NCBI RefSeq assembly: GCF_002304225.1
Contig: NZ_NSLB01000001.1
Coordinates: forward strand, 620,001 to 684,000
DNA from: Pseudomonas sp. HAR-UPW-AIA-41
Lineage (GTDB): Bacteria > Pseudomonadota > Gammaproteobacteria > Pseudomonadales > Pseudomonadaceae
Length of the DNA stretch: 64,000 nucleotides
Reading direction: 5' to 3'
Shown: positions 11,716 through 22,569 of the stretch, piece after piece
Layout of the letters: the number at the start of each line of letters is the position of its first letter
Numbering within the stretch: the stretch's first letter is position 1
The notes under the pieces: generated by a model
Databases searched by the model: none
What the model was told of the DNA's origin: nothing
What the model saw: the letters and a program-made list of their open reading frames with translations, nothing else
Position numbers and translations under genes: made by a program

Positions 11716-12678
11716 ATGTTCAGGGACGCTTACCGCCAGCGCTGGCGGCACTGGCTGAACCGGCGCATTCCGCCGGCGCGGGCGGTGCAGCTCAATCAGC
11801 GGCGCATCTTCATCCTGCCCACGCCGCGTGGTCTGGCGTTCAGCGTGGTGCTGCTGCTGATGCTGCTGGCCGGCATCAATTATCAGAACAGCCTGGCCTA
11901 TGGCCTGACCTTTCTGCTGCTGTCGGTGTTTCACACCGCCATGCTGCATACCTATCGCAATCTGTCCGGCCTCATGATCAAGGCCGTTGGTGTTGCACCG
12001 GTGTTCGTCGGTGAGCAGGCGCGTTTCCAGTTGCGCCTGGAGAGTCGCGGCAAGGTCCATGAAGCGATTGCCTGTGGCTGGCCACCAGCGCCGCTGGAGG
12101 TGGCCGATGTGCCGGCCGATGGCCAGGCCCTGCTGGAAATTCCCCTGGCCGCGAGCCGTCGGGGCTGGTTGCGGGCCGAGCGTATGCGGGTGGAAAGCCG
12201 TTTCCCGCTGGGCCTGCTGGTAGCCTGGAGCTGGGTCGATCTGGATCAGGCGGTGCTGGTCTATCCCCAGCCGCTGCCGGGTGACCTGCCACTGGCGGCG
12301 CAGGCGGGGCTGGAAGACGAGGATGAAGGCCAGCGCATCGTCGGTCGGGGCGCCGATGATTTTCAGGGGTTGCGCACTTTTCAGCCGGGTGACTCGCGCC
12401 GGCGCCTGGACTGGAAGGCTTACTCGCGCGGCCAGGGCCTGCTGGTCAAGGATTTCGCCCAACTTGCCGGGCGTGACCTGTGGCTGGACTTCAGCAGCCT
12501 AGGCGGCGATGTGGAGGCGCGCCTGAGCCTGCTCTGCCACTGGGTGCTGACGCTGGATCAGCGCCAGCAGGCCTTTGGTCTGAATCTGCCGGGTTTGCGC
12601 CTGGAGCCGGCAACCGGTACGGCCCATCGCGAGGCGTGCCTGAAGGCGCTGGCGCTGTTCGGGAGTGCTTCGGCATGA
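11716..12678 (+). CDS. DUF58 domain membrane protein, partner of MoxR and TgpA
   Basis: The ATG follows the moxR stop with no gap. The 320-residue product has two adjacent hydrophobic helices (about 40-80) and the DUF58 signature YSRGQGLLVKDF with the upstream FQPGDSRRRLDWKAY, which is strongly conserved in the family. Function is not established; DUF58 proteins are thought to act with the MoxR ATPase. The TGA overlaps the ATG of tgpA by four bases (ATGA), so translation of all three genes is likely coupled. Confidence 0.93.
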   Translation: MFRDAYRQRWRHWLNRRIPPARAVQLNQRRIFILPTPRGLAFSVVLLLMLLAGINYQNSLAYGLTFLLLSVFHTAMLHTYRNLSGLMIKAVGVAPVFVGEQARFQLRLESRGKVHEAIACGWPPAPLEVADVPADGQALLEIPLAASRRGWLRAERMRVESRFPLGLLVAWSWVDLDQAVLVYPQPLPGDLPLAAQAGLEDEDEGQRIVGRGADDFQGLRTFQPGDSRRRLDWKAYSRGQGLLVKDFAQLAGRDLWLDFSSLGGDVEARLSLLCHWVLTLDQRQQAFGLNLPGLRLEPATGTAHREACLKALALFGSASA

Positions 12679-14675
12679 CGCCGGCGATCCCGCGCATCAG
12701 TTTGATCTGGCTGCTGGTGGCTCAGGCGCTGGTGATCCTGCCGCATCTGGCCCATCTTCCCATCTGGTTCACCGGGCTCTGGACTTTCTGCGCGGCCTGG
12801 CGGTTGCAGATTTTCCGCATGCGCGCCCGCTACCCCAACGGCCTGGCTAAGGCGGCGCTGTTGCTGGCGACCGCGGCGGGGGTGTTCTGGTCGCGGGGCA
12901 GCCTGATCGGCCTGGAGGCCGGCACGGCACTGCTGATGGCCACCTTCGTGCTCAAGCTGGTGGAGATGCGCACCCAGCGCGACGCTCTGGTGCTGATCTA
13001 CCTGGGCTTCTTTGCGGTGGTCACCGCCTACCTGATGAACAGCGAGATGCTCAGCGCGCTTTACAGCGTGCTGCCGGTGACGGCATTGCTGGCGGCCATG
13101 GTCGGTTTGCAGCAGAGCCGTCTGGCCATGCAGCCCTGGCCGACCCTGCGTTATGCCGGCAAGCTGTTGCTGCAGTCCTTGCCGCTGATGTTGCTGCTGT
13201 TTGTCTTCTTCCCGCGGCTGGGGGCCTTGTGGTCACTGCCGCAGCCGGGCAATCAGGCGCGCATGGGGCTGGCCGAGAGCATGAGTCCGGGTGATATTGC
13301 CAACCTGGGCCGCTCGCCGGAGCCGGTGTTTCGCGCCAGTTTCGAGGGGGCGACGCCGCCCCGCAGTGAACTGTACTGGCGTGCTCTGACTCTGGAGCAT
13401 TTCGATGGCCGGCGCTGGTCGCAAACGCCTGAGCTGCCAGTGCTGGCAACCGACAGCTGGCAGCCGCTAGGCCAGAGTCTGAGTTACAGCATTCTCATGC
13501 AGCCCAGCCAGCAGCGCTGGCTGTTTGCGCTCGACACAGCGCGCACCGATCTGCCCGGTGCGCGCCAGCTCAGTGACTACCGTCTGATCAGTGCCAGTCC
13601 GGTGGAGCAGCCCTTGCTGTATCGCGTCAAGTCCTGGCCGCAGGTGGTGCGTGATGGCGAACTGTGGCCCTCGCAGCAGCGCCGTGCACTGCAGCTTCCG
13701 GCCGGCAACCCGCGTGCCCGCGAACTGGCGGCCGAGCTCAAGGCCCGCTATGCACGACCGGAACAACTGGTGGCGGCGCTGCTGACGCGCTTCAACCAAG
13801 GCGAGTATTTCTACACCCTCAAGCCGCCGACGCTGTCCGGCGATACCGTCGATGCCTTCCTCTTCGACAGTCGCCGCGGCTTCTGCGCTCACTATGCTGG
13901 GGCGGCCACCTTCGTCCTGCGTGCGGCGGGGATTCCGGCGCGGGTGGTGGCGGGTTACCAGGGCGGTGAGTTCAACCGCCAGGGTGGCTATGTACAGGTA
14001 CACCAGTTCGATGCCCATGCCTGGGTCGAGTACTGGCTGCCGGAGCGCGGTTGGCAGCGCGTTGACCCGACCTTTGCCGTCGCCCCTGAACGTATCGAGG
14101 AGGGACTGGAGTCTGCATTGGCCGAGGAGGGTAGTTTCCTTGAGGATTCCCCGCTGTCTCCCTTGCGCTACCGCGATGTGGCCCTCATCAATCAGCTGCG
14201 CCTGGCCTGGGACAATCTCAACTATGGCTGGCAGCGCTGGGTGCTGGGTTATCAGAGCGAGCAGCAGCTGGGGCTGCTGCAGCGCTGGTTCGGTGACTGG
14301 GATATCCAGCGCTTGGTGATCGTGCTGGGCGGTGGCGGTGTGTTGCTCGGCCTGCTGATGGCGCTGTTGCTGCTCAAGCCCTGGCAGCAGCGTCTGGATG
14401 CTCAGCAGCGCGTCTACCGGCGCTTCGAACGGCTGCTGGCCCGGCACGGCGTGGCGCGTCAGCCCGGTGAAGGCGCCCGTGACTATGCCCGGCGTGCCGC
14501 GCAGGCTCTGCCGCAGCAGGCGCGGCAGATCGAAGGATTTGCCGAGTGTTTCGAGGCGCAGCGCTATGCCGGGGGCAAGTCGGATAAGGGGCGGTTGGCC
14601 CAGCAGTTGCGCGCTTTGCGCCGCGCCTTGCCCTGGCGCCTGAGCCGGCTGGACGAGGGGGACACACCGCGATGA
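12675..14675 (+). CDS. tgpA: TgpA-type transglutaminase-like membrane protein
   Basis: Inner-membrane protein with a periplasmic transglutaminase-core domain. From the ATG at 12675 the product is 666 residues. The N-terminal 170 residues hold about six hydrophobic helices, the soluble domain carries the triad Cys404 (RRGFCAHYAG), His448 (FDAHAWVEYW) and Asp464 (RVDPT), another helix lies near 550 and a basic helical tail follows. These residue numbers agree with those I recall for P. aeruginosa TgpA. Earlier in-frame starts back to 12480 fall inside the DUF58 gene in another frame and are rejected. It presumably acts on an envelope protein or peptidoglycan; the substrate is unknown. Confidence 0.95.
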   Translation: MTPAIPRISLIWLLVAQALVILPHLAHLPIWFTGLWTFCAAWRLQIFRMRARYPNGLAKAALLLATAAGVFWSRGSLIGLEAGTALLMATFVLKLVEMRTQRDALVLIYLGFFAVVTAYLMNSEMLSALYSVLPVTALLAAMVGLQQSRLAMQPWPTLRYAGKLLLQSLPLMLLLFVFFPRLGALWSLPQPGNQARMGLAESMSPGDIANLGRSPEPVFRASFEGATPPRSELYWRALTLEHFDGRRWSQTPELPVLATDSWQPLGQSLSYSILMQPSQQRWLFALDTARTDLPGARQLSDYRLISASPVEQPLLYRVKSWPQVVRDGELWPSQQRRALQLPAGNPRARELAAELKARYARPEQLVAALLTRFNQGEYFYTLKPPTLSGDTVDAFLFDSRRGFCAHYAGAATFVLRAAGIPARVVAGYQGGEFNRQGGYVQVHQFDAHAWVEYWLPERGWQRVDPTFAVAPERIEEGLESALAEEGSFLEDSPLSPLRYRDVALINQLRLAWDNLNYGWQRWVLGYQSEQQLGLLQRWFGDWDIQRLVIVLGGGGVLLGLLMALLLLKPWQQRLDAQQRVYRRFERLLARHGVARQPGEGARDYARRAAQALPQQARQIEGFAECFEAQRYAGGKSDKGRLAQQLRALRRALPWRLSRLDEGDTPR

Positions 14676-14725
14676 GCGAGTCTAGTCGGCTACTCATTCA
14701 GCTGCTGCAGCTAGCCAGCTGGTGA
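14672..14725 (+). CDS. Possible 17-residue peptide overlapping the tgpA stop
   Basis: An ATG at 14672 overlaps the tgpA TGA by four bases, the same arrangement as the DUF58-tgpA junction, and opens a frame that stops at 14723-14725 (MSESSRLLIQLLQLASW). There is no known family. It could be the degenerate start of a fourth operon gene or pure chance. Weak call. Confidence 0.2.
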   Translation: MSESSRLLIQLLQLASW

Positions 14726-14854
14726 TGCTAACGATCATTTTTCCCGGTATTCACGGCCTGGATAATTGACCATAGGCTCAGCTCGGTGCCACCGTAACGC
14801 CGTATCCAGTCAGATACCCATCAGCATGCCCAACCAGCAGAGGGGAGCAGGTCC

Positions 14855-15652
14855 GTGAATTTTTCCCAATTGATCGCCCAGGCCGAGCAGTCGCCGGAGC
14901 ATATCCTTGTGCCGCAGAACTGGGGGCAGGGGCGTGCGGCCTTTGGCGGGCTGGTGGCCGCACTGGTGTTTGCCGCCATGCGCAGCAAGGTACCGGCCGG
15001 GCGGCCAGTGCGCTCGCTGGCGGTGACCTTTGTCGGCCCGTTGCAGCCGGGTGTGCCGGCCCAGGTCGAGGCCGAGGTACTGCGCGAGGGCAAGGCGGTC
15101 AGCCAGATGCTCGGCCGTGCTACTCAGGATGGTCAGGTCGTGGCCCTGGTGCAGGGCAGCTTCGGTGCGCCGCGCGAGTCGGTGCTGGCGGTTGAGGCCT
15201 TGCCCGCGCCGGTCATGAGTCCGCCCGAGCATTCGCAGGAAATGCCCTACATCAAAGGGGTGACGCCGGAGTTCACCCAGCACCTGGCGCTGCGCTGGGC
15301 CGAAGGCGGCATGCCATTCAGCAACAATCCGTCGCGCACCATGGGTGGCTGGGTTCGGCTACGCGAGGAGTTGCCGCAGGAGCATCTGGACGAAGCGCAT
15401 CTGCTGGGCCTGGTCGATGCCTGGCCGCCAGCCCTGCTGCCGCATCTGCGTCAGCCGGCGCCGGGCAGTTCGCTGACCTGGACCATCGAGTTCATGCAGC
15501 CGCTGGTGCCGCTCAGTGGTGAGGACTGGTGCCAGTACCGCGCTGAGATCGAGCATGCCCGGGATGGTTACGGGCATATCGCCGCGGGATTCTGGAGCCC
15601 GCAGGGTGAGCTGCTGGCAATCAGCCGGCAGACGGTGACGGTATTTGCCTGA
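14855..15652 (+). CDS. Acyl-CoA thioesterase-like protein (double hot-dog fold)
   Basis: A 265-residue protein resembling the TesB-like thioesterase superfamily. The N-terminal half has FGGLVAALVFAAMR and LAVTFVGPLQPG..VEAEVLREGKAVSQM, which fit the first hot-dog domain; the C-terminal half has WTIEFMQPLVP and an HARDGYGHIAAGFWSPQGELLA-like ending typical of the second. It likely hydrolyses acyl-CoA thioesters in the cytoplasm; the chain-length preference cannot be read. The GTG start is supported by AGGGGAGCAGGTCC. Stands alone. Confidence 0.85.
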   Translation: MNFSQLIAQAEQSPEHILVPQNWGQGRAAFGGLVAALVFAAMRSKVPAGRPVRSLAVTFVGPLQPGVPAQVEAEVLREGKAVSQMLGRATQDGQVVALVQGSFGAPRESVLAVEALPAPVMSPPEHSQEMPYIKGVTPEFTQHLALRWAEGGMPFSNNPSRTMGGWVRLREELPQEHLDEAHLLGLVDAWPPALLPHLRQPAPGSSLTWTIEFMQPLVPLSGEDWCQYRAEIEHARDGYGHIAAGFWSPQGELLAISRQTVTVFA

Positions 15653-15691
15653 AGCCCGGCCTGCGCGCTGTTCGTGCGCAGGACGAGAGCA

Positions 15692-17158
15692 TTACAGCTT
15701 GAGCAACTGCACGGCCCGGGTCAGTTCGGTGGACAGGCGTGCCAGGGCATCGCTGGTTTCCGCCGAGTCGTGGGTCATCTGCACGCTCTTGACCGTGACA
15801 TCGCGGATATCCAGCACGGCGCGGTTCATTTCCGCGGCGACCTGAGTCTGCTGGGCGGCGGCAGTGGCGATCTGTGTGTTGCTGTCGCGCATCTGTGACA
15901 CCGCGTCGGCAATGCTGCTCAGCGCTGCGCCGGCTTCATCGGCCTGGCGCACGCAGTCATCGGCTTTCAGCGAGCTGTCCTGCATGAATTCCACGGCATC
16001 GCGGGTACCGCTCTGCAGCTGCTGAATCATCTGGGTGATTTCGTCGGTGGAGTCCTGCACGCGGCGGGCGAGGTTGCGTACCTCGTCGGCGACCACGGCG
16101 AAACCTCGGCCCATTTCACCGGCACGGGCGGCTTCGATGGCGGCGTTGAGCGCGAGCAGGTTGGTCTGCTCGGCGATGCCGTGGATCACACTGACCACGC
16201 TGCTGATCTTCTGGCTGTCTTCGGCCAGGCGCTGGATCATCTGCGCGGTTTCCTGCACGCCGCTGGACAGACCGGAGATCGACTGTCCTACCAGTTGCAC
16301 GGCCTGCTGGCCTGCGCTGGCCAGTTCATGTGCCTGTTGCGACTGGTCTCGGGTGGACGCGGCATGCTGGGCAATCTCGTGCACGTTGGAGGTCATTTCA
16401 CCAATCGAATGCGCCGCCTCGTCGGTGGTCTGCTGCTGGCCGTGCATGCCGTTACGCATGTCCTTCATGCGAGCGGCGAGCAGACCGGCCTGTTCGTCCA
16501 GTCGTGCCGCCGCCTCTGCCACTGTGTTACCCACACGTTGATAACCGGTCTGCATGGCGTTGAAGGCACCGGCCATCTGGCCGACTTCATCGCGAGAGTC
16601 GAGTTTGACTCGGATGCTCACATCACCCGTTTTTTCCACATGCAGCATGGCGTCTTTGAGGCGGTGCAGGTGACTGAGGATAAAGTGGATGAGCATCTGA
16701 GAGCTGGCCAATAGCATCAGCATCAGAACGAAAACGCAGAGTGCATAGGCAAGAAAGTGTTGGCCAAGCAAGTTCAGCAGTGAGGGCGTGTAGGCCAGCA
16801 AGGCATAGCGTTCATTGCCTCGCTCGAATAACTGGGCACCGATCAGTGGTTCACTGGCGAGCAGGCTGTCATGGCTTAGCGCCTGCCAACCACTTCCCTG
16901 TTGCAGTTTGGTCGGCAGTTCTCTGGGCCAGTTCTGGTCAAGGCGTTTGAGGTGATTGATATTGGGAAGCGGATTGCCCTCCGGCCATTGCGCGAGCAAA
17001 CGGGCCTGCTCCTGAACGTGGGCTTGCTGCTGAGCTGCCAGATTCAGCTGTTCCAGATGCAGTGCAAACAGCACCAGCAACAGCGTTGTGGCGAACGATA
17101 CGGCGTTTACGGCCCAGAACTTGTACTTCAGCGAGAGATTACGCAGCCAAGCATTCAT
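15692..17158 (-). CDS. Methyl-accepting chemotaxis protein
   Basis: Transmembrane chemoreceptor of 488 residues. TM1 is about residues 13-33, a periplasmic sensor of about 100 residues follows, TM2 is about 135-157, then a HAMP domain and a long helical signalling domain whose tip [18 protein letters not shown] is nearly invariant and binds CheA/CheW. No C-terminal CheR-tethering pentapeptide is present (it ends in QLLKL). The small sensor domain has no recognisable ligand signature. Transcribed alone, divergent from nothing obvious; tatD lies upstream on the same strand. Confidence 0.94.
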   Translation of the reverse strand: MNAWLRNLSLKYKFWAVNAVSFATTLLLVLFALHLEQLNLAAQQQAHVQEQARLLAQWPEGNPLPNINHLKRLDQNWPRELPTKLQQGSGWQALSHDSLLASEPLIGAQLFERGNERYALLAYTPSLLNLLGQHFLAYALCVFVLMLMLLASSQMLIHFILSHLHRLKDAMLHVEKTGDVSIRVKLDSRDEVGQMAGAFNAMQTGYQRVGNTVAEAAARLDEQAGLLAARMKDMRNGMHGQQQTTDEAAHSIGEMTSNVHEIAQHAASTRDQSQQAHELASAGQQAVQLVGQSISGLSSGVQETAQMIQRLAEDSQKISSVVSVIHGIAEQTNLLALNAAIEAARAGEMGRGFAVVADEVRNLARRVQDSTDEITQMIQQLQSGTRDAVEFMQDSSLKADDCVRQADEAGAALSSIADAVSQMRDSNTQIATAAAQQTQVAAEMNRAVLDIRDVTVKSVQMTHDSAETSDALARLSTELTRAVQLLKL

Positions 17159-17313
17159 GGTGTGCCCTTGTATGGCGGCAGATGACGAGGCAAAGCCAGT
17201 TGATTATTGACCATGCAGCACTGTTGTGCCGGCTGGCAAAAGGCCATCCGCGCAGGGGTCGCATTCTGTAGCGGCGTGTCCGACAAAACCTTGAGCCAGA
17301 TCAGCCGTGAGAA

Positions 17314-18135
17314 TCAATCCTGGTTATTTTCTGACCATATGGGCAAGTTGAAGAAGCGCCGGGCGGTGTCGGTGGTCTGCGCAGCCAGTTCGGCCTCGCA
17401 CTGGCCACGGTGACGGGCCACTTCGCTGAGCACATAGGGCAGGTAGGCCGGCTCGTTGTGCCCGCTTTTCGGCTTTGGACGCAGAGTGCGGGGCAGCAGA
17501 TAGGGCGCATCGCTTTCCAGCATCAGGCGATTGCCCGGGATATTGCCGACCAGGCTGTGCAGGTGGGTGCCACGGCGCTCGTCACAGATCCAGCCGGTGA
17601 TGCCGATGTGCAGATCCAGATCAAGGTAGGCGAACAGTGCCTGGCGCTCGCCGGTGAAACAATGCACCACGGCGGCCGGCAACTGGTCGCGGTAGTGGCG
17701 CAGGATGGCCAACAGGCGGGTATCGGCTTCACGTTCGTGGAGAAACACCGGTAATTGAAGCTCTACGGCCAGTTGCAGTTGCGCTTCCAGGGCCTGTTCC
17801 TGCTGCGGGCGCGGCGAGAAGCCACGGTTGAAGTCCAGGCCGCACTCGCCGACGGCACGGCAGCGCGGCTGGAGCAGCAGGTCGCGCAGCTGGCGTTCGC
17901 TGTCGGCATTCCATTCCCTGGCATCGTGTGGGTGGACGCCGGCGGTGCTGAACAGCTGCTGACCGGACTTGTCCAGCTCCTCGCACAGGCGCAGGGCCGC
18001 CTCGCTTTCGCTCAGGGAGGTCCCGGTCAGAAGCAATTGCACCACGCCTGCCTCGCGGGCGCGGCGCAGGACGGCCGGAGCTTCGCGGGCCAGGCTGGGG
18101 TGGGTCAGGTTGACGCCGATATCGATCAGTTGCAT
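17314..18135 (-). CDS. tatD: TatD-family metal-dependent DNase
   Basis: Cytoplasmic TIM-barrel hydrolase of the TatD family, associated with 3'-5' exonuclease activity in DNA repair and degradation. The 273 residues begin [15 protein letters not shown] and include metal-ligand motifs [27 protein letters not shown] and VHCFTGE, then [15 protein letters not shown]. All expected metal ligands appear present. The family name does not mean a role in Tat export. No linked gene explains its context. Confidence 0.93.
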   Translation of the reverse strand: MQLIDIGVNLTHPSLAREAPAVLRRAREAGVVQLLLTGTSLSESEAALRLCEELDKSGQQLFSTAGVHPHDAREWNADSERQLRDLLLQPRCRAVGECGLDFNRGFSPRPQQEQALEAQLQLAVELQLPVFLHEREADTRLLAILRHYRDQLPAAVVHCFTGERQALFAYLDLDLHIGITGWICDERRGTHLHSLVGNIPGNRLMLESDAPYLLPRTLRPKPKSGHNEPAYLPYVLSEVARHRGQCEAELAAQTTDTARRFFNLPIWSENNQD

Positions 18136-18468
18136 GGTGGCCTTGAGCTGTTTTGGGCGGTTTCAGGTGACGGCAGAAGACGCTCAGTCACCGCTTATGG
18201 CGGCGATTTTACCGGGGTTTGCAGCGGTTCGGCTTGGCAGTCGTCAGGGCCTGTGCGAACCTCCGCGCCCCGCGATGGTCTTAGCTGGCGCTTGGCGCCG
18301 TGTGCCGGGGCCGGTTTGCTGCAACCCGCGCGGTATTCATGTGCTGTGGCGTTCAACTGATAGGCGCCGCTCAACCGATGTGTCACCAACGGATTCGTCT
18401 ATGACTGCATCACTCACCCCGGCCGAAGCGGTCCGGCCTATGCCCAGCCTGTCCGGTCAGGCGCCGCG
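18136..18468. other. Intergenic region between tatD and the MltF-like gene
   Basis: About 330 bases between divergent genes. It should hold the promoters of both, but I could not identify a convincing -35/-10 pair. Short frames here (for example from an ATG at 18401) look random in composition. No repeat or RNA gene seen. Confidence 0.4.
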
Positions 18469-19863
18469 TTGCTGAGAGTCCTGCTGTGCCTGTTGCTGGG
18501 GCTGCTGTGCATGCCGGCCAGCGCGCGCGTGGCCGATCCACTGCAGACCTGGAACAGTCCGGCTTCCCGTGATCTGGCGCAGATCCGCCGCAGCGGCGAG
18601 CTGCGCGTGCTGGTCAACGAGAGCCGCGCCAGCTCCGGTGAGGTGCGTGGTCAGGCGGTGGGCGCGGAGTATCACCGGCTCAAGGCGTTCGAGCGCTTCC
18701 TCAACCAGCGGCAGCAGGGCAGTGTGCGACTGAAGCTGCTGCCGCGGCCCAAAACCGAGTTGCTCAAGGCCCTGCAGCGTGGCGACGGGGATCTGGTGGC
18801 CAGCAGCGAGCTGCTGCAGAGCGAGACGGCCATTCATGTCAGCTCCAGTCAGGCGCTGCGCGAGGCGGTGCCGCTTGTGGTGGTCACCCGCCAGGGCGTG
18901 CGGCGCAACCTGCGTTTTGAACACATGGCCGGACGCAGCCTGGCACTGCCGCGGGGCAGCGCGGCGGTGGAGGCTGTGCGGCGGATCAACCAGCAGCTGA
19001 CCGAACGCCGGCTGGCGCCGCTGATGATCGAGTGGGTAGATGAGTCGCTGGCGGTGGAGGATGTGCTGGAGATGGTTCAGGCCGGCATCTACAACTACAG
19101 CGCGGTGGAGCTGCCGTTGGCCGAGCGCTGGGGCAAGGTGCTGCCGCGTCTGCGTATCGACCGCCATCTGGTGCTGGATAACCAGCGCGATCTCAACTGG
19201 TATGTGCGTCCGGATGCCCCGACTCTGCGCGCCAGCCTGGACACCTTTCTGGATGACTACCGCGCGCCGGCGGATCAGGATGCGGTGTTTCAGCGGGTCT
19301 ACCGGCGCTCGTACAAGGTGCATTACCCGCTCAACCGTGCCGATCGCCAGCGTCTGGAGAAGGTCCGGCCGGTGTTACAGAAATATGCCGCCCAGCAGGA
19401 CTTTGACTGGCTGGCGCTGGCGGCGATTGCCTACAAGGAGTCCAGCCTCAACCCGGCAGCGCGGGGCGCTAATGGGGCGACCGGTCTGATGCAGATTACG
19501 CCGGCGGCGGCACGCAGTGTAGGCGTGGGCAATATTGCGGTGCTGGACAGCAATGTGCAGGCGGCGACGCGCTACATGGCGAAGATCCGCCGCAGCTTTT
19601 TCGCCAGCCCGCGGCTGGATCCGAATGAGCGTCTGGCCTTCATTCTGGCGGCTTACAACATGGGGCCGCAGCGGGTGCAGAGTCTGCGGGCCGAAGCCAG
19701 GCGCCGGGGGCTGGATGCCGATCGCTGGTTCTTTCAGGTCGAGCGGATTGCTCTGGAGCAGGTCGGCATGGGGCCCGTCAGCTATGTGGCGGCCGTCAAT
19801 AAATACCGCCTGGCCTTCGATCGGGAGCGTGATGTGCTGGAACCGCGATCTGCACGTAAATAA
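18469..19863 (+). CDS. MltF-like lytic transglycosylase with solute-binding domain
   Basis: Periplasmic two-domain enzyme. Residues 1-20 form a signal peptide (LLCLLLGLLCMPASA). Residues about 35-270 resemble an extracellular solute-binding protein type 3 domain; residues about 300-440 are a lytic transglycosylase domain with catalytic Glu324 in AYKESSLNP, then GATGLMQITPAAA and AAYNMGP. This is the MltF layout, cleaving peptidoglycan with formation of anhydro-muramic ends. I start at the TTG at 18469 because no in-frame ATG lies upstream and the signal peptide begins immediately; the ribosome site is weak, so the start is uncertain. I do not use mltF because a second paralogue is usual in Pseudomonas. 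Confidence 0.88.
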   Translation: MLRVLLCLLLGLLCMPASARVADPLQTWNSPASRDLAQIRRSGELRVLVNESRASSGEVRGQAVGAEYHRLKAFERFLNQRQQGSVRLKLLPRPKTELLKALQRGDGDLVASSELLQSETAIHVSSSQALREAVPLVVVTRQGVRRNLRFEHMAGRSLALPRGSAAVEAVRRINQQLTERRLAPLMIEWVDESLAVEDVLEMVQAGIYNYSAVELPLAERWGKVLPRLRIDRHLVLDNQRDLNWYVRPDAPTLRASLDTFLDDYRAPADQDAVFQRVYRRSYKVHYPLNRADRQRLEKVRPVLQKYAAQQDFDWLALAAIAYKESSLNPAARGANGATGLMQITPAAARSVGVGNIAVLDSNVQAATRYMAKIRRSFFASPRLDPNERLAFILAAYNMGPQRVQSLRAEARRRGLDADRWFFQVERIALEQVGMGPVSYVAAVNKYRLAFDRERDVLEPRSARK

Positions 19864-19964
19864 TCGATTATTTCGATTTTTATGGCGGACTTTTTGCGCT
19901 TTTTGTATCGATAATGCGCATATAAGGTGTCTCTCACCTGCTACCCATTCGTGAGGACACCACC

Positions 19965-20399
19965 ATGCACAAGCTTCGTCGCGTTCTGTTCAATACCCAG
20001 GCCGGCTATGCCATCACCCTGCTGCGAATCACCACCGGTCTGACCTTTGCCGCCCATGGCGCGCAGAAACTGTTTGGCTGGTTTGGTGGCTACGGGCTGG
20101 AGGGCACCGGGCAATGGATGGCCTCGATCGGTCTGGAGCCGGGCGTGCTGATGGCATTGCTGGCTGGCAGTGCGGAGTTCTTCGGCGGTTTGTTGCTGGT
20201 TATTGGGCTCTTGGTACGCCCGGCCGCTCTGTCACTGGTTGTGGCTATGTTGATCGCGCTGTTCTGGGTGCACCTGGGTAACGGTTTCTTCATGGCCAGC
20301 AATGGCTTCGAATACGCCATGACCCTGGCGGTGATCAGTGTGGTCCTGTTGCTGGAGGGAGCCGGGCGGCTGTCGGTGGATGCGCGCCTGCAAGGCTGA
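19965..20399 (+). CDS. DoxX-family membrane protein
   Basis: A 144-residue inner-membrane protein with four hydrophobic helices. The motif FAAHGAQKLFGWFGG near the start and the GLLVRPAAL segment are typical of the DoxX/YphA group, which lacks a settled biochemical role (some members are quinol- or thiol-related). GTGAGGACACCACC precedes the ATG. It faces the lipase operon and shares a terminator with it. Confidence 0.88.
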   Translation: MHKLRRVLFNTQAGYAITLLRITTGLTFAAHGAQKLFGWFGGYGLEGTGQWMASIGLEPGVLMALLAGSAEFFGGLLLVIGLLVRPAALSLVVAMLIALFWVHLGNGFFMASNGFEYAMTLAVISVVLLLEGAGRLSVDARLQG

Positions 20400-20410
20400 G
20401 CGCTGAGACT

Positions 20411-20434
20411 CCGGGGCCGCAAGTGCGGCCCCGG
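20411..20434. terminator. Terminator-like stem-loop between doxX and the lipase foldase gene
   Basis: Perfect ten-pair stem CCGGGGCCGC/GCGGCCCCGG with an AAGT loop, placed between two convergent stops (20399 plus, 20440 minus). The T-run is poor on either side (TCGTTTC on the plus strand), so efficiency is uncertain. Confidence 0.6.
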
Positions 20435-20439
20435 TCGTT

Positions 20440-21480
20440 TCAATTGCTGTTGTTTTCTTGCCGGCTTTGATGAAGCGCCAGGGCCGCGTCGAGGCGCAGG
20501 CGTTCCTGTTCGTTGAAGTTGCTGGAAATTAGCTCGTCGAGGGCCGCTTGCCGGTCTGTCTCGCTGAGTCCGGGGTTGTTCTCGATTTCGGCTTTGGCAC
20601 TGCTGTATCGCTTGAGGCGTTGCTGCCAGTCGGCGCGTTGCTGGTCCAGCGCTTCCAGACGCGCGGTGGCTTCGCTCCCCACCAGTTGCTGGCGCAGGGC
20701 GCGCAACTCCTCGGGGCTTCCGTTGCGCGCTCGCAGGGCCTGGGTCTGCTGGTGCAGCTCGCTTTGCAGCTGCGGTAGTACAGCCTGTTCGAGGATTTCC
20801 GGCAGGCTGTCGCGCAGTGCCTGCATGGCCTGGCCCTTTTGTTCGGCGCTGAGGCTGGCGTCGTTCTGAATACTCAGGCGGTTCAGGGTGAACTGGTTGT
20901 AGGCCTCTTCCTCGGCGAAGAACGCCTGGTGAGCCTCCTGACTGAACAGGCGGGCGCGCAATGCACTCACGGCCTGTTCGCGCTGACGAATGCCATCCAG
21001 ATGAGTCAGCTGCGGCAGGTCGCGTTCCAGATCGACCAGCTGGCGTTTGTAATCGAGGTATTGCTGAAGAAGCTGCAGGGCCTGGCCTTCTGCCGGCTCC
21101 GTCAGTTGTGCGGTGATATAGCTTTGCAGGCGTTCGATGCTGGCCTTGAGTGGTTCCTCGCCGAAGCTGCTCAGGAAGTAGTCGAACAGGTGGCGTATCT
21201 CGCCTTCGATGATCAGGTTGCCACTGGCATCGACCCGCAGGCGTCCATCGATCTCGGTGCCCTGAAAGGACGCCGGGAGGGGCTTGATGCCGCTCGGCAG
21301 TGGCCTGGTAGCCTCTGCGGACTCTGCCGCCGGCGTCACGCTGCGGTTTTCGCTTGCAGCAGTGGGAGCTGCAGGCAGGGGAGTATCCGTTGCTGGCTGC
21401 GACCACCAGATCACGCCAGTGATGGTGGCCAGCGCCAGGGTCAGCGTCAGTACATAGGTCCTGAGTTCAGTAGGCTTCAT
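20440..21480 (-). CDS. lifO: Lipase-specific foldase (lipase chaperone)
   Basis: Inner-membrane-anchored steric chaperone that folds the secreted lipase in the periplasm. The 346 residues have one N-terminal membrane helix (about 9-26), a variable Ala/Pro-rich linker and the family motif [14 protein letters not shown], matching the RxxFDYxLSA signature needed for foldase activity. The C-terminal part is long, helical and rich in Gln, Glu and Arg, as in LipH/LifO. It follows the lipase gene on the same strand after 68 bases that contain a strong stem-loop, a usual lipase-foldase pair. Also called lipB or lipH. Confidence 0.95.
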   Translation of the reverse strand: MKPTELRTYVLTLTLALATITGVIWWSQPATDTPLPAAPTAASENRSVTPAAESAEATRPLPSGIKPLPASFQGTEIDGRLRVDASGNLIIEGEIRHLFDYFLSSFGEEPLKASIERLQSYITAQLTEPAEGQALQLLQQYLDYKRQLVDLERDLPQLTHLDGIRQREQAVSALRARLFSQEAHQAFFAEEEAYNQFTLNRLSIQNDASLSAEQKGQAMQALRDSLPEILEQAVLPQLQSELHQQTQALRARNGSPEELRALRQQLVGSEATARLEALDQQRADWQQRLKRYSSAKAEIENNPGLSETDRQAALDELISSNFNEQERLRLDAALALHQSRQENNSN

Positions 21481-21510
21481 CGGGCAGGGCGTCTCGCAGT
21501 CTGGAGGGAA

Positions 21511-21534
21511 GGTGCAGGGCCGGAGCCCTGCACC
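21511..21534 (-). terminator. Intercistronic stem-loop between lipA and lifO
   Basis: Perfect ten-pair stem GGTGCAGGGC/GCCCTGCACC with a four-base loop in the 68-base lipA-lifO gap. On the transcribed strand it is followed by TTCCCTCC, not a clean U-run, so it more likely acts as an RNA stabiliser or partial attenuator that lowers foldase relative to lipase. Confidence 0.55.
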
Positions 21535-21548
21535 AGGTCTGGCGGGTG

Positions 21549-22529
<981 letters not shown>

Positions 22530-22569
22530 TCACGCCCCTCCTGAACGTGCACATCAGCTGACAGGGCAT

